Assembly (NCBI RefSeq): GCF_021976095.1
Contig: NW_025813486.1
Coordinates: 3,900,564 to 3,964,563, forward strand
Direction: 5' to 3'
Length of the DNA stretch: 64,000 nt
Source of the DNA: Xenia sp. Carnegie-2017
Taxonomy: Eukaryota; Cnidaria; Anthozoa; Malacalcyonacea; Xeniidae
This document shows positions 11,640-23,663 of this stretch, piece by piece (position 1 is the stretch's first letter; the number at the start of each line of letters is the position of its first letter). The notes beneath the pieces were generated by a model, which was given only the letters and a program-made list of their open reading frames with translations, was not told where the DNA came from and ran no database searches. The position numbers and the translations under genes were made by a program.

Positions 11640-13550
11640 ATCCCGAAGATTTACTTTCTTTGGCTTTCACAACTCTTCATAGTCTGATAAATTGTCACGT
11701 TTGCATATGTTGAGTCGCAACATAATTGATTATCTCATCATATCTATTTTCATTTCTTTTTGTGAGTAACGTTACCTTATCAGTACTTTCCTCATCAATC
11801 ACATTTTCTTTGGCACAATATGTTGACCTCTCTCCTTTATTGTGGAATTTACTACTTAAATCGTTCTTTCTTTCGGCAAAAATCTCGTGCAAAATGTTCT
11901 CTTTTTTTACATGAGCCACAAACTTCTTGAAAAGAATGCTGGTGTTATTTTCTTTCCTACTGTAATCTTCTTTCTTTTCTTTTCTCCTGAATTATCAGTG
12001 AGCAGCATACGCCACTTCATCTTTCTTTGTACCTAACATTTTATTTTACAAAATTAAGCTACAGACCTTTAACTTTTTGATAAATTTAAGATTCCTTTCC
12101 AATCGCATCGAAAGCTGTGATCAGCGGCTTGTATTCTCCTGGCAAACTTGCAAGTAAAGTCATTGCCAATTGGCGATCGTTGTTTTTACATCCCATTTCT
12201 TTTAGTTGATCGTGGAGAAATTTCAATTCGCTGATATGGTAGAGTATGTTTTCACTTTTAAACTGGTGCGATTAATATTGCTGGTGTAGTCAAATGAACT
12301 GTGAAATAGAAGTTTTGGTGAACTGATTTCTTAAAATATCCCATGCTTCTTTCGTTGTTGTTGCTATGCTGATCTATTTCGGCCCCTAAACAAATGAAAA
12401 AACTTTCTTCGAAGCATTTCGCTTCACCCGATCAGACGCGTCTTTGGGTGAAATTTTAACTGATCCATCCGCATGATCAAACAAAGCCACTGTTGTATAT
12501 TAGTAGTTTAAGTTTATTTATAGATCAGAGTAGCCCTTAGCATTGGTTGAGCTCCCCAATAACTTTTGTTTATAAGTGGATCCTTTAGCAATAAAAACAT
12601 TATTATGATAACGTCACCCATAACGTATATGACAGCCACATTTTCCAGATACAAACGCGTGTTGAATGCCCAACATGTATATTTTTTCCCATTCAATTTC
12701 TGTATTTATATGAAAACCCGCGACATGTCCATACTTAATCTTACGATAATTTAACAACTTATTTTAAAAAAGTATACGCTTCGATACACATATAAAAATG
12801 ATCCAAACACGCTTTTAATCAGACGGTTAGTATAGATAAGCTGATTTTGGGGTGATTTATGCAAAGCTTAATCACATTAGGAACAATGAAACTGGCATTC
12901 CCTGATTTTTGCATCGATCTGATCATGAATAACTTCGTCAATAAAGACATTCAAATAATTCCAGTGATCAGGTGATACACATGCAGATGAAAACACCTCC
13001 TGCATTAGCCATCACTACGTTCTAACTCAAATAGTTTGCCATGCAAGCAATTGTTAAAAAACGGAATTTGATTTTGCCAAATAACTTTGGAAACTTTCTA
13101 TGGTTGTCTTGATTAAAACAAGATACGGATTCATCATCTGCTCTGAATGCCAGCTCTTGTTTAGACAAGATAGTGACATTATTTTCTCCACTGTTCTGGC
13201 TTTCGTTCTCATTATGTTTCCTCCAAACCTATTCTTGTTCTTAAAATATGTTTTCTACATTCACTCTGGTTAACATCTCTGTCTATCGTGTACAACATTT
13301 TGTAAATTTGTAAAAAGTAATTTCAGTTTTTATGTTCTTGGAAACCGTCCAACAATTGATGTTTTTTACGAAACCAATGTTTGTCCAAGTTTTTGATTTA
13401 GATGAAACAGAAAGTAGGGTCAGCAAGCAACTGTTGTCTTTTCACTCTAGCACACAACCAGTCTTTCTTTTATTATCAAGACGGTTAGAAGTTGCTACCT
13501 CTCGTTTTCAGTCTGACCATTCCATATCATTATAGAGTAAAGATTTCGTT
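11640..13550 (-). mobile_element. Ty1/copia-like gag fossil, copy A
   Basis: A heavily decayed minus-strand stretch, collinear with 26620-28440. In the better copy the minus strand reads short runs such as LLRQEYNSL and LDHLNK, the gag pattern of copia-type elements. No LTRs, reverse transcriptase or integrase were seen. It is an old remnant with many breaks. The two copies share flanks well beyond gag, so the surrounding genomic segment was duplicated rather than the element transposing twice. Confidence 0.55.
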
Positions 13551-13564
13551 TCAACTAAAACTAA

Positions 13565-14074
13565 GGGCCTGTTTATATGAAGCCGATACTCGCCTAGCCG
13601 GGTAACTCGGCCCATATATAAAATGAATGCATTTCCCGGCGAATCGTTTATATGACACATCCGAGTAACTCGCCTTGCCGGGTAAGTCGGTTTGTGTAAG
13701 CGAGTTACCCGGCTAGGCGGGATGAATTTTTCCATGTAAACGCATTTGCCGGGTAACTCGGCGAGGCGAGAAAATGGCTCTGTTGGTACGCATGCGTAAT
13801 AAGCCTTTTACTTGCAGCATTATTATACAAAAACATGCACACATATCATAATTTTCAATTTTATATTCACCCATTCCATTTTTGCTGCGAAACTGTGAGG
13901 CTTTATACAATCTCGCGCCTTTACTCGAAGTTAGCATAGCCAAACTTCATTTAAGAAAATTGAACGGAAGTACTAGCCGAGTTACCCGGTGCCATATAAA
14001 CAGATCACTTTTTTAAACCCGGTTGAGCGAGTAACTTGCCTAGCCGGGTAACTTGGCTCCATATAAACAGGCCC
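13565..14074. mobile_element. Harbinger-like MITE, 510 bp
   Basis: Terminal inverted repeats GGGCCTGTTTATATGAAGCC and its complement, flanked by the 3-bp duplication TAA (13562-13564, 14075-14077). Inside are repeated inverted blocks around GAGTTACCCGGCTAGGCGGG. No transposase. The paralogous segment at 28.4 kb lacks it, so the insertion post-dates that duplication. Confidence 0.8.
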
Positions 14075-14099
14075 TAATGAACTATTTAAATACATATAA

Positions 14100-14545
14100 T
14101 TATATTACATAAAGAAATTTTACCGCTACAAACCAATCTTTAAGCCAATGTAAAACATGGTTATGTGCTATCCAAACCATTTGTCATTTGTTACTAATTA
14201 ATACAAAACAAGTACAGTCCAAAAGTCGTTTCTAAATCGGTGCATTCGACTCAAGAATGCATTACTAAGCAATTTAAATGTATGAAAACAAGATCAGCCT
14301 TAGTCAATTCAAGGAAAAGCTATGAGTATGTTATAAATTATTCTTAGAAACAATACTTGATGACATTGACGGTTCAAGAACATGGAAAAGTATATTTCTA
14401 TCTTGTAACAAGACACGTCAACTGTCCAGTGGAATATTGTGTTGTTTTTAATGTTTGTGACATCTGTTGGCCTCCAAAAGCTGTAGTATGTTTTCTGTCA
14501 TTTAGTTATCTATGTATTGTATTTATAGAAAGTTTAATAAATAAA
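14100..14545. other. Paralogous flank of copy A, no gene seen
   Basis: 14100-14230 matches 28540-28670, which lies directly upstream of the receptor-like gene at 28738. At this locus the similarity stops and no receptor exon follows. A 63-codon plus ORF (14357-14548) has no recognisable features. Confidence 0.4.
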
Positions 14546-14719
14546 TAAAAAGTAAATAAGATTGATTTCGTCATGTATATTCTCAAATAAGGCCGAATTT
14601 GTTGTTCGATTTTGAATGTTATGCGTATAGTTATTAAATTAAAATATTGTGAAAGGGCTGAAGAACATTCATCTGATGAAAAATATTAAATCTTTTCCAT
14701 TTGCCAAAATCCTTTAACG

Positions 14720-14762
14720 CTTGGCTGAGCCCGGCTACCCGGGATCATGTATACAGCCCCTA
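14720..14762. mobile_element. Terminal fragment of a second Harbinger-like MITE
   Basis: The segment GAGCCCGGCTACCCGGGATC, followed by a diverged CAGCCCCTAA terminus, resembles the right end of the MITE at 13565-14074. No left end was found. Confidence 0.4.
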
Positions 14763-15092
14763 AATTTTCTCGTATTGTAACTGAACACCTGTATATATAT
14801 ACGAATTATGTATATATACGTACAATCAACTGGCAACTTGTAAATATGTCATTCTTTTTGATGATGGTTTTTAAAGTGGTTATATCACGAATTTTAGCCC
14901 CCCCCCTTTTTTTATTAGCTAAATTGAAAGACCTTGTTTCAGTGATTTTAAATCTGCAATTATAATTGAAATTGGATTGGTGAAAGTGATTTTACGGACG
15001 TTCGAGGTCACGATTTTCAGTATATTTTTTGCGAATTTTTTGATCGGTATGCTAATGAGTTGTGACGTAGAAAGTTGAACACATATATCAAC

Positions 15093-15629
15093 ATGGCGTA
15101 TTCTACTAGTAATCTTAATAAGAAACGCGGAGGAAAACGCTGTGTTTCTGGCGGACCTAATCAAATTAGTTGCGCCAATGATTCAAAAACCGAAGGAATG
15201 TCGATGCATCTGTTTCCTAAAAAAGAAACAGAGCCGCAAAGACTTTGAAAATGGGTAAATTTTCTGCGTAAACATAGACCAGGTTTTGAGGCTTCCTCTA
15301 GCTCGTGTCTGTGTTCTGCGCATTTTGAAGATTCTTGTTTTGACCTTAATTTGAGCGCGCAAGTTAAGCTCAAAAGAAGGTTGAAGAAAGATGCTATCCC
15401 AACCATTGACGTGGCTGGGATTCCTGAACCATTACAGGACGAAATAACCGATCGAAAGCGAAGACAAGTAAGTTTACGCTTGTTTATGTTAATTTTTCTT
15501 TTGTCATATGTAAATTCGATATAAATTTTGTAGATTATTCGACATACTCTCCATAAGCAATCGCTGAAGGAAACATGTTCTCTCAATGAGGAAGTACCAT
15601 CTACTAGTGATGAATCTGAGCATGTTTAA
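15093..15629 (+). pseudogene. THAP-domain protein (two exons, one stop)
   Basis: Exon 1 (15093-15467) ends at a GTAAGT donor; exon 2 (15534-15629) starts after TTTTGTAG and ends in TAA, both in phase 0. The protein would be about 156 residues. The THAP zinc finger spans about residues 15-90: Cys residues in KRCVSGGPNQISC, then a Trp-Val block (KWVNFLRKHRPGF), then CSAHFEDSCF carrying the C-x2-H pair. THAP domains bind DNA and occur in transposases and their relatives. A TGA at 15246-15248 interrupts the finger. The tail (LHKQSLKETCSLNEE, then STSDESEHV) is short and acidic, with no catalytic domain. It converges on the P2X7-type gene inside one TIR element. Confidence 0.8.
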
Positions 15630-15979
15630 GTATGCACTGGGGAAGCAAACGATTCGCCATTTGAACGGCTTGCTATTTTCCATTTTTACATTTATGCTAT
15701 GATTTAATTCCATATATTTTTTCTTTTGTTTTTTTTCCCAGACTGACATTGAAGAAAATATATTCTTTCATTTAATTCTTTCAGCTTAACCTCTCAGTAG
15801 TTGCACCAATTTGCTTTTATTGTTTACTCTTGTTTCAAACCATTAAACTGCATGTCAACTTATATAGTGCATCCATGTATCTCCTATTTGGTTTTCATCT
15901 AGGCATATTTCCTGACCATTCCAAACTCAGCAAAGAAGGTCAACAGTCTCTACAGTGCACAAGTTAAAAGACTGTTCCA

Positions 15980-16753
15980 TCATAGCCCCTCTGATAGTAT
16001 GTAACCTGTTGTGTTACCACTTGGATATGCTTTCCGAATAATGTGGTAAACACAAGCAGGCCGAGTATTCTCCCATCCCATAGACCCATCATCAACCATC
16101 TGTATACCACAGCTCTCAAGTACCTGAAGTAAATAAAAAGGTTGGACTAATTATTGTTGATGAAACAATGTTGATTATAACATTGTTTCTCATACAATTT
16201 ACAATCTTACATATTTAATGATTGTGATGCTTGGCGGCGATAAGCACGTCCACTCCTATCTCTCAATAGTGGCCCGACGTTTTCAAGGACAGCCTCATGA
16301 ACTAAAGGCCCAAATTTGACATGCTGTGTTATGCATGATATTTTCTCAATGCTGCCATCGAATGTCATTTTCTGCTAAGCTGGTCCAATTTCCTTACAGC
16401 ATCCGTACTCTAATGCGCCTTCTAACAAATCGGTATGACAGCATTGACAGTTACACCTGAAACGTGGGAGCATTCTGGTTTATAAAGTAACTTTATGTAT
16501 ATTACAAACAGGAGAAAACAACAACTTACCATTCACCAAGTGGAATTACGCCATCACTTCGTTGTTCTAATGTCGCAGGGAGGATTCCATCGGGATCATC
16601 TGGAGTATGCACTTCATCACCATCTCCTGCTAGCGGTTCATCGTCATATGCGAAGTCGTTTAAATGCTCGACATAACCCACGGATTCCGAGCTCGCATCA
16701 GATACGCATTCAGACATCGAATTCGAATTATCTGAGCACTGATTTGAGGCCAT
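15980..16753 (-). pseudogene. P2X7-type cytoplasmic ('ballast') domain protein
   Basis: Exon 1 (16753-16530) encodes an acidic Ser/Asp-rich leader starting MASNQCSDNSNSMSECVSDA, with a GTAAGT donor. Exon 2 starts at 16456 and joins in phase to give CNCQCCHTDLLEGALEYGCC, matching the CxCxxC...CC cluster of the zinc-binding C-terminal domain of vertebrate P2X7. The last exon, ending at a TGA at 15982-15980, reads RPACVYHIIRKAYPSG and NTTGYI, equivalent to the PSCCRWRIRKEFP and SGF region of P2X7. Channel transmembrane segments are absent, so it is a stand-alone domain as known in invertebrates. A TAG at 16377-16375 interrupts exon 2, and the exon 2 donor near 16215 is not in clean phase. Confidence 0.72.
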
Positions 16754-17076
16754 ACTTTCCGGACAACTTGTTTTTTAATATTTTATTGAAAATACTGTCA
16801 TTATTTGTTTTTAAGACAAGAAAAACGACAACAAAATCACCTCCTATAATATAATATTATATTGACGGAAACAGACGTGTTCAACTATCTACGTCACAAG
16901 TATCAACATGGCGTCGTAAAAAATTCGCAAAAAGTACCCGACTTTGGAAGCAAAATTAAAAAAACTTATATTTATCTGTTTAAGTCCAGCGACATGTCAT
17001 AGTTCTTCAAATAATCCAAATTTTCAATTAAGCTCATAAAATAGGGGGGCTATAATTCGTCATATAACCACTTTAA

Positions 17077-18029
17077 ATAAAACCGAATATTGCAGCGTAA
17101 TTGTCTTGTTTTATAACTTTGTGGTTACATTATGAGTTACACTAGGTTACACTACTTGAGATTACAAGACGCCCTTTTACGGATTATGCTTATTTTTAAC
17201 TTTTTGGTTCCAATTAGCTTTATGTGTCTCTTTCAAACATTTTATCATATATATAGTTGTCCAAACTCTTAGGCTCCATATTCAAGTCATTTATGTCTTA
17301 AAAGTTGCAGCAGCTAGGACCAACATATTCAGTGTTTGTCTTCGATAAAAATTGCCCAGGTTTTAGCCACAATAACTTTTTCATCCTCTCTTAGCTTATG
17401 GACAGACTTTTTGTGTTCACTATTCAATAAAAACACGATTCAATTAGCAAAAATTTCATTTTGTGGGAACTTATTAAAGTGCCATAGAAACGTTTGCTGC
17501 TGTGGAGGTTTCAAATTAACGTACGTTTCTAAGGAGGAAACAAATGTTTCCGTTCGGTGTACTTTGCAAGATTTGCAGATGTTCAATTAAGAAATAAAAG
17601 ATGTTTATTGTGGAAATATTAAAAACCGAGGAGACCTTTGGGAGTACTCGAAAGCAGATCAGGGCAAAAACATCTTTTATAAAATACCAATAATGTAATA
17701 AAGATAAATTCAAAGCAAAGGTTTTAATATTTCCTCTAACATGTATTCATGATTGATTAGTAAATACTCTTTCATTGATTTAATTGATGAGGCTCAGCTA
17801 TCAACCAATCAACGCATGCGTTTTATTGCTTTTATTTTATATAATGCAAATTTGTCAGTTGTCATTCGGGGAAGAAAAGAATACGAACTTGATTTCTTTC
17901 ACTATTATATTAAAGTGAAATGAATAAGATGTGTTTCGAGGAGAACACACTGAAAACTAAGATGGAAACCATTTTAAGGTAATTTATTATAATAGAACAT
18001 AAGATTGCTAGTTGAATTTTCAGGCTTGC
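17077..18029. other. No gene recognised
   Basis: AT-rich. An 84-codon plus ORF at 17336-17590 has no recognisable motif. 17735-17810 loosely matches the ATTGATTTAATTGAT block of the first-exon repeats (compare 5095-5160), but no donor follows. Confidence 0.4.
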
Positions 18030-18996
18030 ATTAGCTACTTCTTGTGGGAAAGACCGCATGTAGTGCTCCTGTCCTTACGAATAATTTATGTGTGTAAAAG
18101 TTTTATCGTGACTTTACATTCTTCACTTGCAGACTATTTAAGTTTTATAAGATATGCTAATTCTATATGTCAAAGAAATGCTAAATACAAATGAGAGGAC
18201 ATAATTTCGGAGAGCTTAGATCAAATGGGTGAACTACAAATGTAAAAACAGCTGCCCATTTACTGAAATCCACTGTTTTTAATTAATTATTTTTCTTGCT
18301 TGGTAGCAACAAATGTTAGTAGCATAACTAATTATTTGCCAACCAATAATATTCGTTCAATTTCATCACATTCCTTCTATGTTAGCAACCTACAGTGTTT
18401 GACTGCGACTCTACGTCTGCCATGATAAGGAGCTTCACAATTCTAAAAGCAATCACATTAAAACAGATAGCATCATTTTTCTCAAGGTTTTTTACATTAT
18501 AATGACAAATTTCTGATTTAAACAAGGTCTTCACTCCTCTCGACACAGGTACGTCTGATTAACACGAATTTTGCCATATATAAGCAGAGACGTTTGTTCA
18601 AAGAACACTTTTTTTAATTGTTTGGTTTCTGATGTCTGATAAATGACTAACAAAGCGTTCAAATATACACTGGCGATATTGCCAAAGTGGTTCTTGTTGC
18701 TCTTATAATAGCTACTAAGTTCGTCTATTCTCACAGGATAAGATTCGTACCGTTATAAATGTCACTATTTTCAGACATGGGATTTCTAGAGAAAAACTGC
18801 TGTGATATGAGTCATAACAGGTCCCTGTTAGTGTTAAATATTTTCTATTAACCGAAACTTGTACTTAACTCTCTAAGTGCCTTATGTAGTGAAATGCATC
18901 ATAATATAACTACTCAATGCGGTCTGCGTTAAAGAACTCAAGATTGACAAACTTTTAGGCGGACACGCATAATGTGTGTAGCATCGTGTTGTGACT
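18030..18996. repeat. Direct duplication, copy 1 (left part)
   Basis: Starts CTTGCATTAGCTACTTCTTG and matches 23664-24636 with scattered differences. Continues as 22728-22930 beyond the inserted transposon. Non-coding and AT-rich. Confidence 0.85.
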
Positions 18997-21900
18997 TAGG
19001 CCGTATTCTGTGTCGAATTATCGTGCAGTTCCGTTGCCATCGGTCGGGCACTAAGTTTAATTTAAACAAATCTATACATTTTCATATGCTGAATAAGAAT
19101 TTACTTGTTGTCACGCGTATAAACCTGCAGTTTGTGAGCATTTTGCCATCAAACATCAATAATTTTTGTTGCTTTGAAACTTGATCGCCGCCATTGTTTC
19201 CCTGGGTACTTCATGTAATAAATAGCTATTGTACTAGTTCTAGTCTCTTAAATGGCTCATATTGGCACTGCTTCTGATTTGCTTTGAACTAAAATAGGCA
19301 ATTAAATGTGTATCTGTGTTTGTTCGAAGCGATAAAACGGAAGAAAACGAAAGGATGGCATCTTTGCCCTTGAAATGTTTAATTCACTTTAAAGGAGAGA
19401 GTGGGCAACTTACAAATTTTACTGAAGTTTCTTTTAAAAAGTTTATGGAATGCAGAGAAATTTGGGTGACTCTTGATGGTGATCAGAGGGAAATTGCAGA
19501 GAGAACGGCGTTTATTGAAGAAAATGAACCAAGCCTAGCTTATCACAGAGGATGCTATTCTAAGTTTACCAATAAAACGTTTATAAATCGAGCGCAGACT
19601 CGTTGTGAGAAAGAGAGGGAAAGACAGGACACTAATGCGACTGCAGACAATTTATTACCTGCTGGTGGCGAAAGTATAACAGGCACATCGGCAAAAAAAC
19701 TACTTAGATCTACACTGAAGAAACAAGCCATTGCACCAAAATCAAAACATGTACTTCCGCCTACATGTATCATTTGTAAAAAAGAAAAGTCTTTTGTGAC
19801 TGAAGTGGTAAGTGAAACATTTTTATTGTATTTTTCTTTTTATCGAAAGCTTTTGCATCCTACATTAAAAGCTCGCTTATATATTTTTTCCGCATTGAAA
19901 AGAAATTTTTTTACGTGAGAAACAATCTTTGTCTTCTTGATAATTAATAATTTCACCAAAAAATGTTCACTTATGACTAATAGGGCACTCGAAAGCGAAA
20001 GCTAGATCGACTGGTTATGGCAGAGACAAAAGATGGGTGTAAATTAAGAGAAGCAGCTAGGAGAAATTCAGATGAAAGTATACTTGTAAATATTGCTGAT
20101 AAAGATTGTGTAGCTTTAGAGGTTAGGTATCATAGACGGTGTTACGAACGATACACTAGCTTTTTAAGACGCAGCAATGTAATAGATGAAGTTTATGATT
20201 CTGAAAACTATGACAGATACGCATGCAAATACGAAAAGTCCTTTGATGTTTTTTGTGAAAGATTTGTAAAGAAAAGACTGCTGATGAACGAAGAAATTTT
20301 TTTTATGAAGAGCATGAAAGCTGAGTTTGTAAAGACAGTTTCAGAAATTGAAGGCACAGATGCGTCAAATTATAGAAATTTTCGATTAAAAGAGAGATTG
20401 CGAGAGAGATTCCCTCAAAATGTTTTCTTTTCACCAAAAGAACGGAACAAAAGTGAAATTGTATACGTTGAAGGTCTTTGTCAAGGAACTGTGGCAGAAA
20501 ATTATTTAAATGAAGACACAGAAACTTCGCAAAGTGAGATGGACACAGAAGATGAATTTTTCAACAATGACGTTCCAAAAGGCAGCTGCAATAAAACGAC
20601 GACCCTTAATGAAGTATTTAACGTAGCGCTAACATTACGGGGCAATCTACGTGCTAGTACAAAATCAATATGGTACGAAAACTGGCCGCCCCTTGCTTCT
20701 GACATAAATGATGAGAGTGTTAGGAAAATTGTTTCGCCAACTCTGTTTAATTTCCTCGCATGGATGCTTGGTTTTTCAGACGACCCGGACTTGTCGGAAT
20801 ATGTTGAAGTAGGGGAGAAGAACGCTATTAAACTTTATTCATTATGTCAAGATCTGATCAACGTTAGCAGTAAAGGAAAAATGCAAACGCCTAAATCCTT
20901 AACCTTGGCAACAGCTGTTAGACAAATTTCTGGCTGTTCAAGCCTGATCAGCCTTTTGAACGGTCTTGGACACTGTGTCTCCTTGTCATCCGCAATGGCG
21001 TATGATTCTGCCCTTGCCCAAACAACTATTGATACACCTAATATTGTTCCCAAAGAGTTTGTAGAGAAAGAGTATGTTAACCTGATTTACGACAACATTG
21101 ATTTTGGCGAGGACATAAAAAAACAAACTCATGTCACAAACGGAATTATAACGCAGAAATTGTCAGGCCAGCAACACATAACAATGCAAAATTCCAGCAT
21201 CGTCAAAAAGTCACAGCGAACTGTTAAGATGCCGAATACCAACATAGCAGAATATAGTATTGGGGCAAAAAAGACTCCAATATTTTTTGATATCAATCAA
21301 GTCGCCCGTTCAATGCTCATTGATAGGAACCATGAGTTAAATGAAGCAGCTCACAAGCTTGATTTAGCATATGTTTTAACGAAAATGGTTCATGTCACTG
21401 ATGAAACAGCACTGCCTGGATGGACCGGCTTTAACACCATGCTTATTGAAGAAATACCTGAGGTATCGAGAGTGGGTTACCTGCCAGTTATGAACGCGCC
21501 ACCAACTGAATATTCTACAATTAATGAAATTCTTAAAAGAAGCAAGAGTATCGCAGAGAAGCTTGACTTACAATATGCTGTCTTAGTCTTTGATGAAGCA
21601 GTTTACTCTAAAGCCCAGCACATACGATGGAAAGAACCCGTTTACTATGATAAACTGGTCGTACGTCTTGAAGAATTTCATACTGTCATGTCTTTTCTAT
21701 CTGCAGTGTCAAAGCTCTTTGAAGATGGAGGACTTAAGGTGCGAATTCATATCTTAATTTTCACATATAAAACTTGTACAAGAAATAAGTGGCAATTAGA
21801 TAAATACGTTTCTAAAAGTAATGATTCCGCAAAACGTTCTTTAGGATCTGTTAATTGACTCGGGTGTTGTGAGCGAAGAATCCGTAAAGAGTGTCCTTTC

Positions 21901-22727
21901 TGGAAAGAATTACAATAGATCGATGTCATGCCATAAAATTTTGAACGAAGCACTGCAACGTTTAAGGTTTGAAGCATACCTGGATGATTTAGAAGAAGAA
22001 AAAGATGGAAGAATAATGGCATTCCTATGTGAAATGTCAAATTCGTTTCCAGATTAAGGTTTCCGCGATTGTATTGAAATGGATGACGCGTCCTCCAGCT
22101 CCAGACTCCCTTCTTGATTTCGTAGACTGTCATTGTAAGACTTGGTGTTCAAGCATGCGATGTTCATGTAGAAAAGCTGACCTAGTCTGCACAGACTTAT
22201 GTTCATGTGTTAACTGCGAAAATACATCAGGCGAATGCGACGAAGACAATTCAATAGATGATTCAGACAGCGAAAGTACTGATGGGGATTTAAACGACAT
22301 TGACCAATTTTAAATGTGGAATATTATACTTATCAAATAGTCTTTAATGCGATGTATGAAATTTTATATTTTTAACTGAAATTTGTGATATTTCCCACAA
22401 AAAACATTGATAAAAGTTACCAACTATGCATAAGTTGTTGACGTCCGAGCAAAAATAAGCCTGATAGGAAACTGGAACTAGTAATATCACAGTAAATTAA
22501 ATGAAGTATTCGGGAAACAATGGCGGCGATCAAGTTTCAAAGCAGCAAAAATTGTTGATGTTTGATGGCAAAATGCTCATAAACTGCAGGTTTATACGCG
22601 TGACAACAAGTAAATTCTTATTCAGAAAATGAAAATTTATAGATTTATTTAAATTAAACTTAGTGCCCGACCGATGGCAACGGAATTGTTTTTCTAAGCG
22701 ACTTTCGGTGGCAAAGAATACGGCCTA
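18997..22727. mobile_element. 3.7-kb TIR transposon with an unclassified multi-exon gene
   Basis: The termini TAGGCCGTATTC and GAATACGGCCTA are the ends of long inverted repeats (about 18997-19275 and 22445-22727, roughly 280 bp and strongly similar). The flanking 3-bp duplication is ACT (18994-18996, 22728-22730). The paralogous segment reads straight through with a single ACT at 24634-24636, an unoccupied site that fixes both ends. Inside is one spliced plus-strand gene (19352-22313). The 3-bp duplication ACT does not fit the TWA/TAA preference of Harbinger, the TTAA of Kolobok or the 8 bp of hAT. Superfamily unassigned. Confidence 0.88.
19352..22313 (+). pseudogene. Unclassified transposon-borne protein: two Cys/His clusters, DN-x-D core, CXC-like tail
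   Basis: Exon 1 ends at 19807 (GTAAGT); exon 2 runs 19984 to about 21738; exon 3 starts at about 21853 after CTTTAG. The start is uncertain: ATGs at 19316 and 19352 are both in frame. Two N-terminal clusters pair a Cys region with H-x3-C: YHRGCYSKF in the first, then CIICKKEK with YHRRCYERY. A central block reads NLIYDNIDFGEDIKK, and later YAVLVFDEAVYSKAQ. Exon 3 starts DLLIDSGVVSEESVKSVLSG. The tail (PPAPDSLLDFVDCHCKTWC, then MRCSCRKADLVC and CSCVNCEN) is a tesmin/CXC-like Cys cluster. I recognise the domain order from a multi-copy 'uncharacterized protein' family of cnidarians and fish, in which a long segment lies between the exon 3 motif and the Cys tail. Here that segment is missing and the frame shifts near 22055, so this copy is internally deleted. 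Confidence 0.7.
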
Positions 22728-22930
22728 ACTCTCTTGAGGCCAGATGTTTTTTCAATTAAGTTTCGTTTCGTGATTATTGCTCGCGCAAACAATGGCCACA
22801 AACAGGATGAGTTGTTCGCCATGTCGGTTACTAAATGAAAAATACAGACATACGAACAAATAGTGAAAAGGGAAGCTGTAAAGCAGCACATTTGTATTAA
22901 TGTAAAGGAAGTTTTTTGTTTGGTTCATTT
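22728..22930. repeat. Direct duplication, copy 1 (right part)
   Basis: Matches 24637-24900, including the block AGTTTCGTTTCGTGATTATT. With 18030-18996 it rebuilds the duplicated segment once the transposon is discounted. Confidence 0.8.
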
Positions 22931-23663
22931 TTAACCTTTTACTTTGTTCCCCATTCGCTGATATATGTGCTTTAATTCCCCTAGTTATTACTGTACTGTA
23001 AGTCTATATTATTTAGTCAATCTTAGCATAAATATTCGAATAAAACACTTCAAGTTATTGTAACAAAAAACAATAAAAATGGCTGACAAAAGTTTTAGCT
23101 AAGTACAGGACCGATTACCTAAAGCAATTTTATCCCGGGCTAAGTTTCAGCCAGGGCCCGTTATAGTATCCTATCAAAATAGCGTACGCGATTACACGAA
23201 AACAATTCTATATATTGTGCCAGATGCATCGCTAGATCCGTTACTTGTATCCATCACGTTGCAGTTAGGATGGATTATAGCAAGTTCTTCTTTTAACTCG
23301 ATGACCCTTTTTTCTCTAGGTTTTTTCTGTGTCAATTTCTCGCAAAATTGACTGCACAACATGTTTAGGAACTTATATGGGTACACTTGTGTTTAACTGA
23401 AGTTTATGCAAAACGGACAAATATCCTTTTAAGCAAACATGTGCGTCAACGAACTCTCTAATTTATCTCTCAAGGTCATCATAGTTGTAGTCAATATTTC
23501 GCGTTTTTCGCTTAAAACTGGCCATTAGCCTTTTAATTGTAGCAATGTTAAATGCTTAACATACTGTATGTCACGATGTTTTTATGAAAACACACGAATT
23601 TCTTCATACATTAATACTTTAGAGAAATTATAGAAGATAAGTGTTTCAATGTAAAACTCTTCT
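22931..23663. other. Spacer between the direct duplicates, no gene recognised
   Basis: AT-rich. A 64-codon minus ORF (23192-23386) has a Lys/Glu-rich stretch (KPREKRVIELKEELAI) but matches nothing I know. Confidence 0.35.

Larger units (their letters stand above)
14871..17076. mobile_element. TTAA-flanked TIR transposon carrying THAP and P2X7-type genes
   Basis: Inverted termini AGTGGTTATATCACGAATT (from 14875) and its near-perfect complement (to 17072) lie directly inside TTAA at 14871-14874 and 17073-17076. Similarity between the two ends continues inward over roughly 30-40 bp and reappears around TGACGTAGA and TTCAACATGGCG. TTAA target sites with a THAP gene are the signature of the Kolobok superfamily; piggyBac also uses TTAA. 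No DDE transposase lies inside, so it is probably non-autonomous. The cargo is two convergent small genes, each with one clear in-frame stop, so this copy is probably inactive. Confidence 0.8.

Noticed and set aside
13560-14080. The repeated GAGTTACCCGGCTAGGCGGG blocks as a regulatory cluster
   Set aside because: They are internal repeats of a Harbinger-like MITE with clear ends and a TAA duplication.
19316-22313. The multi-exon gene as an ordinary host gene
   Set aside because: It sits exactly between long TIRs with a target duplication, and the paralogous site lacks it.
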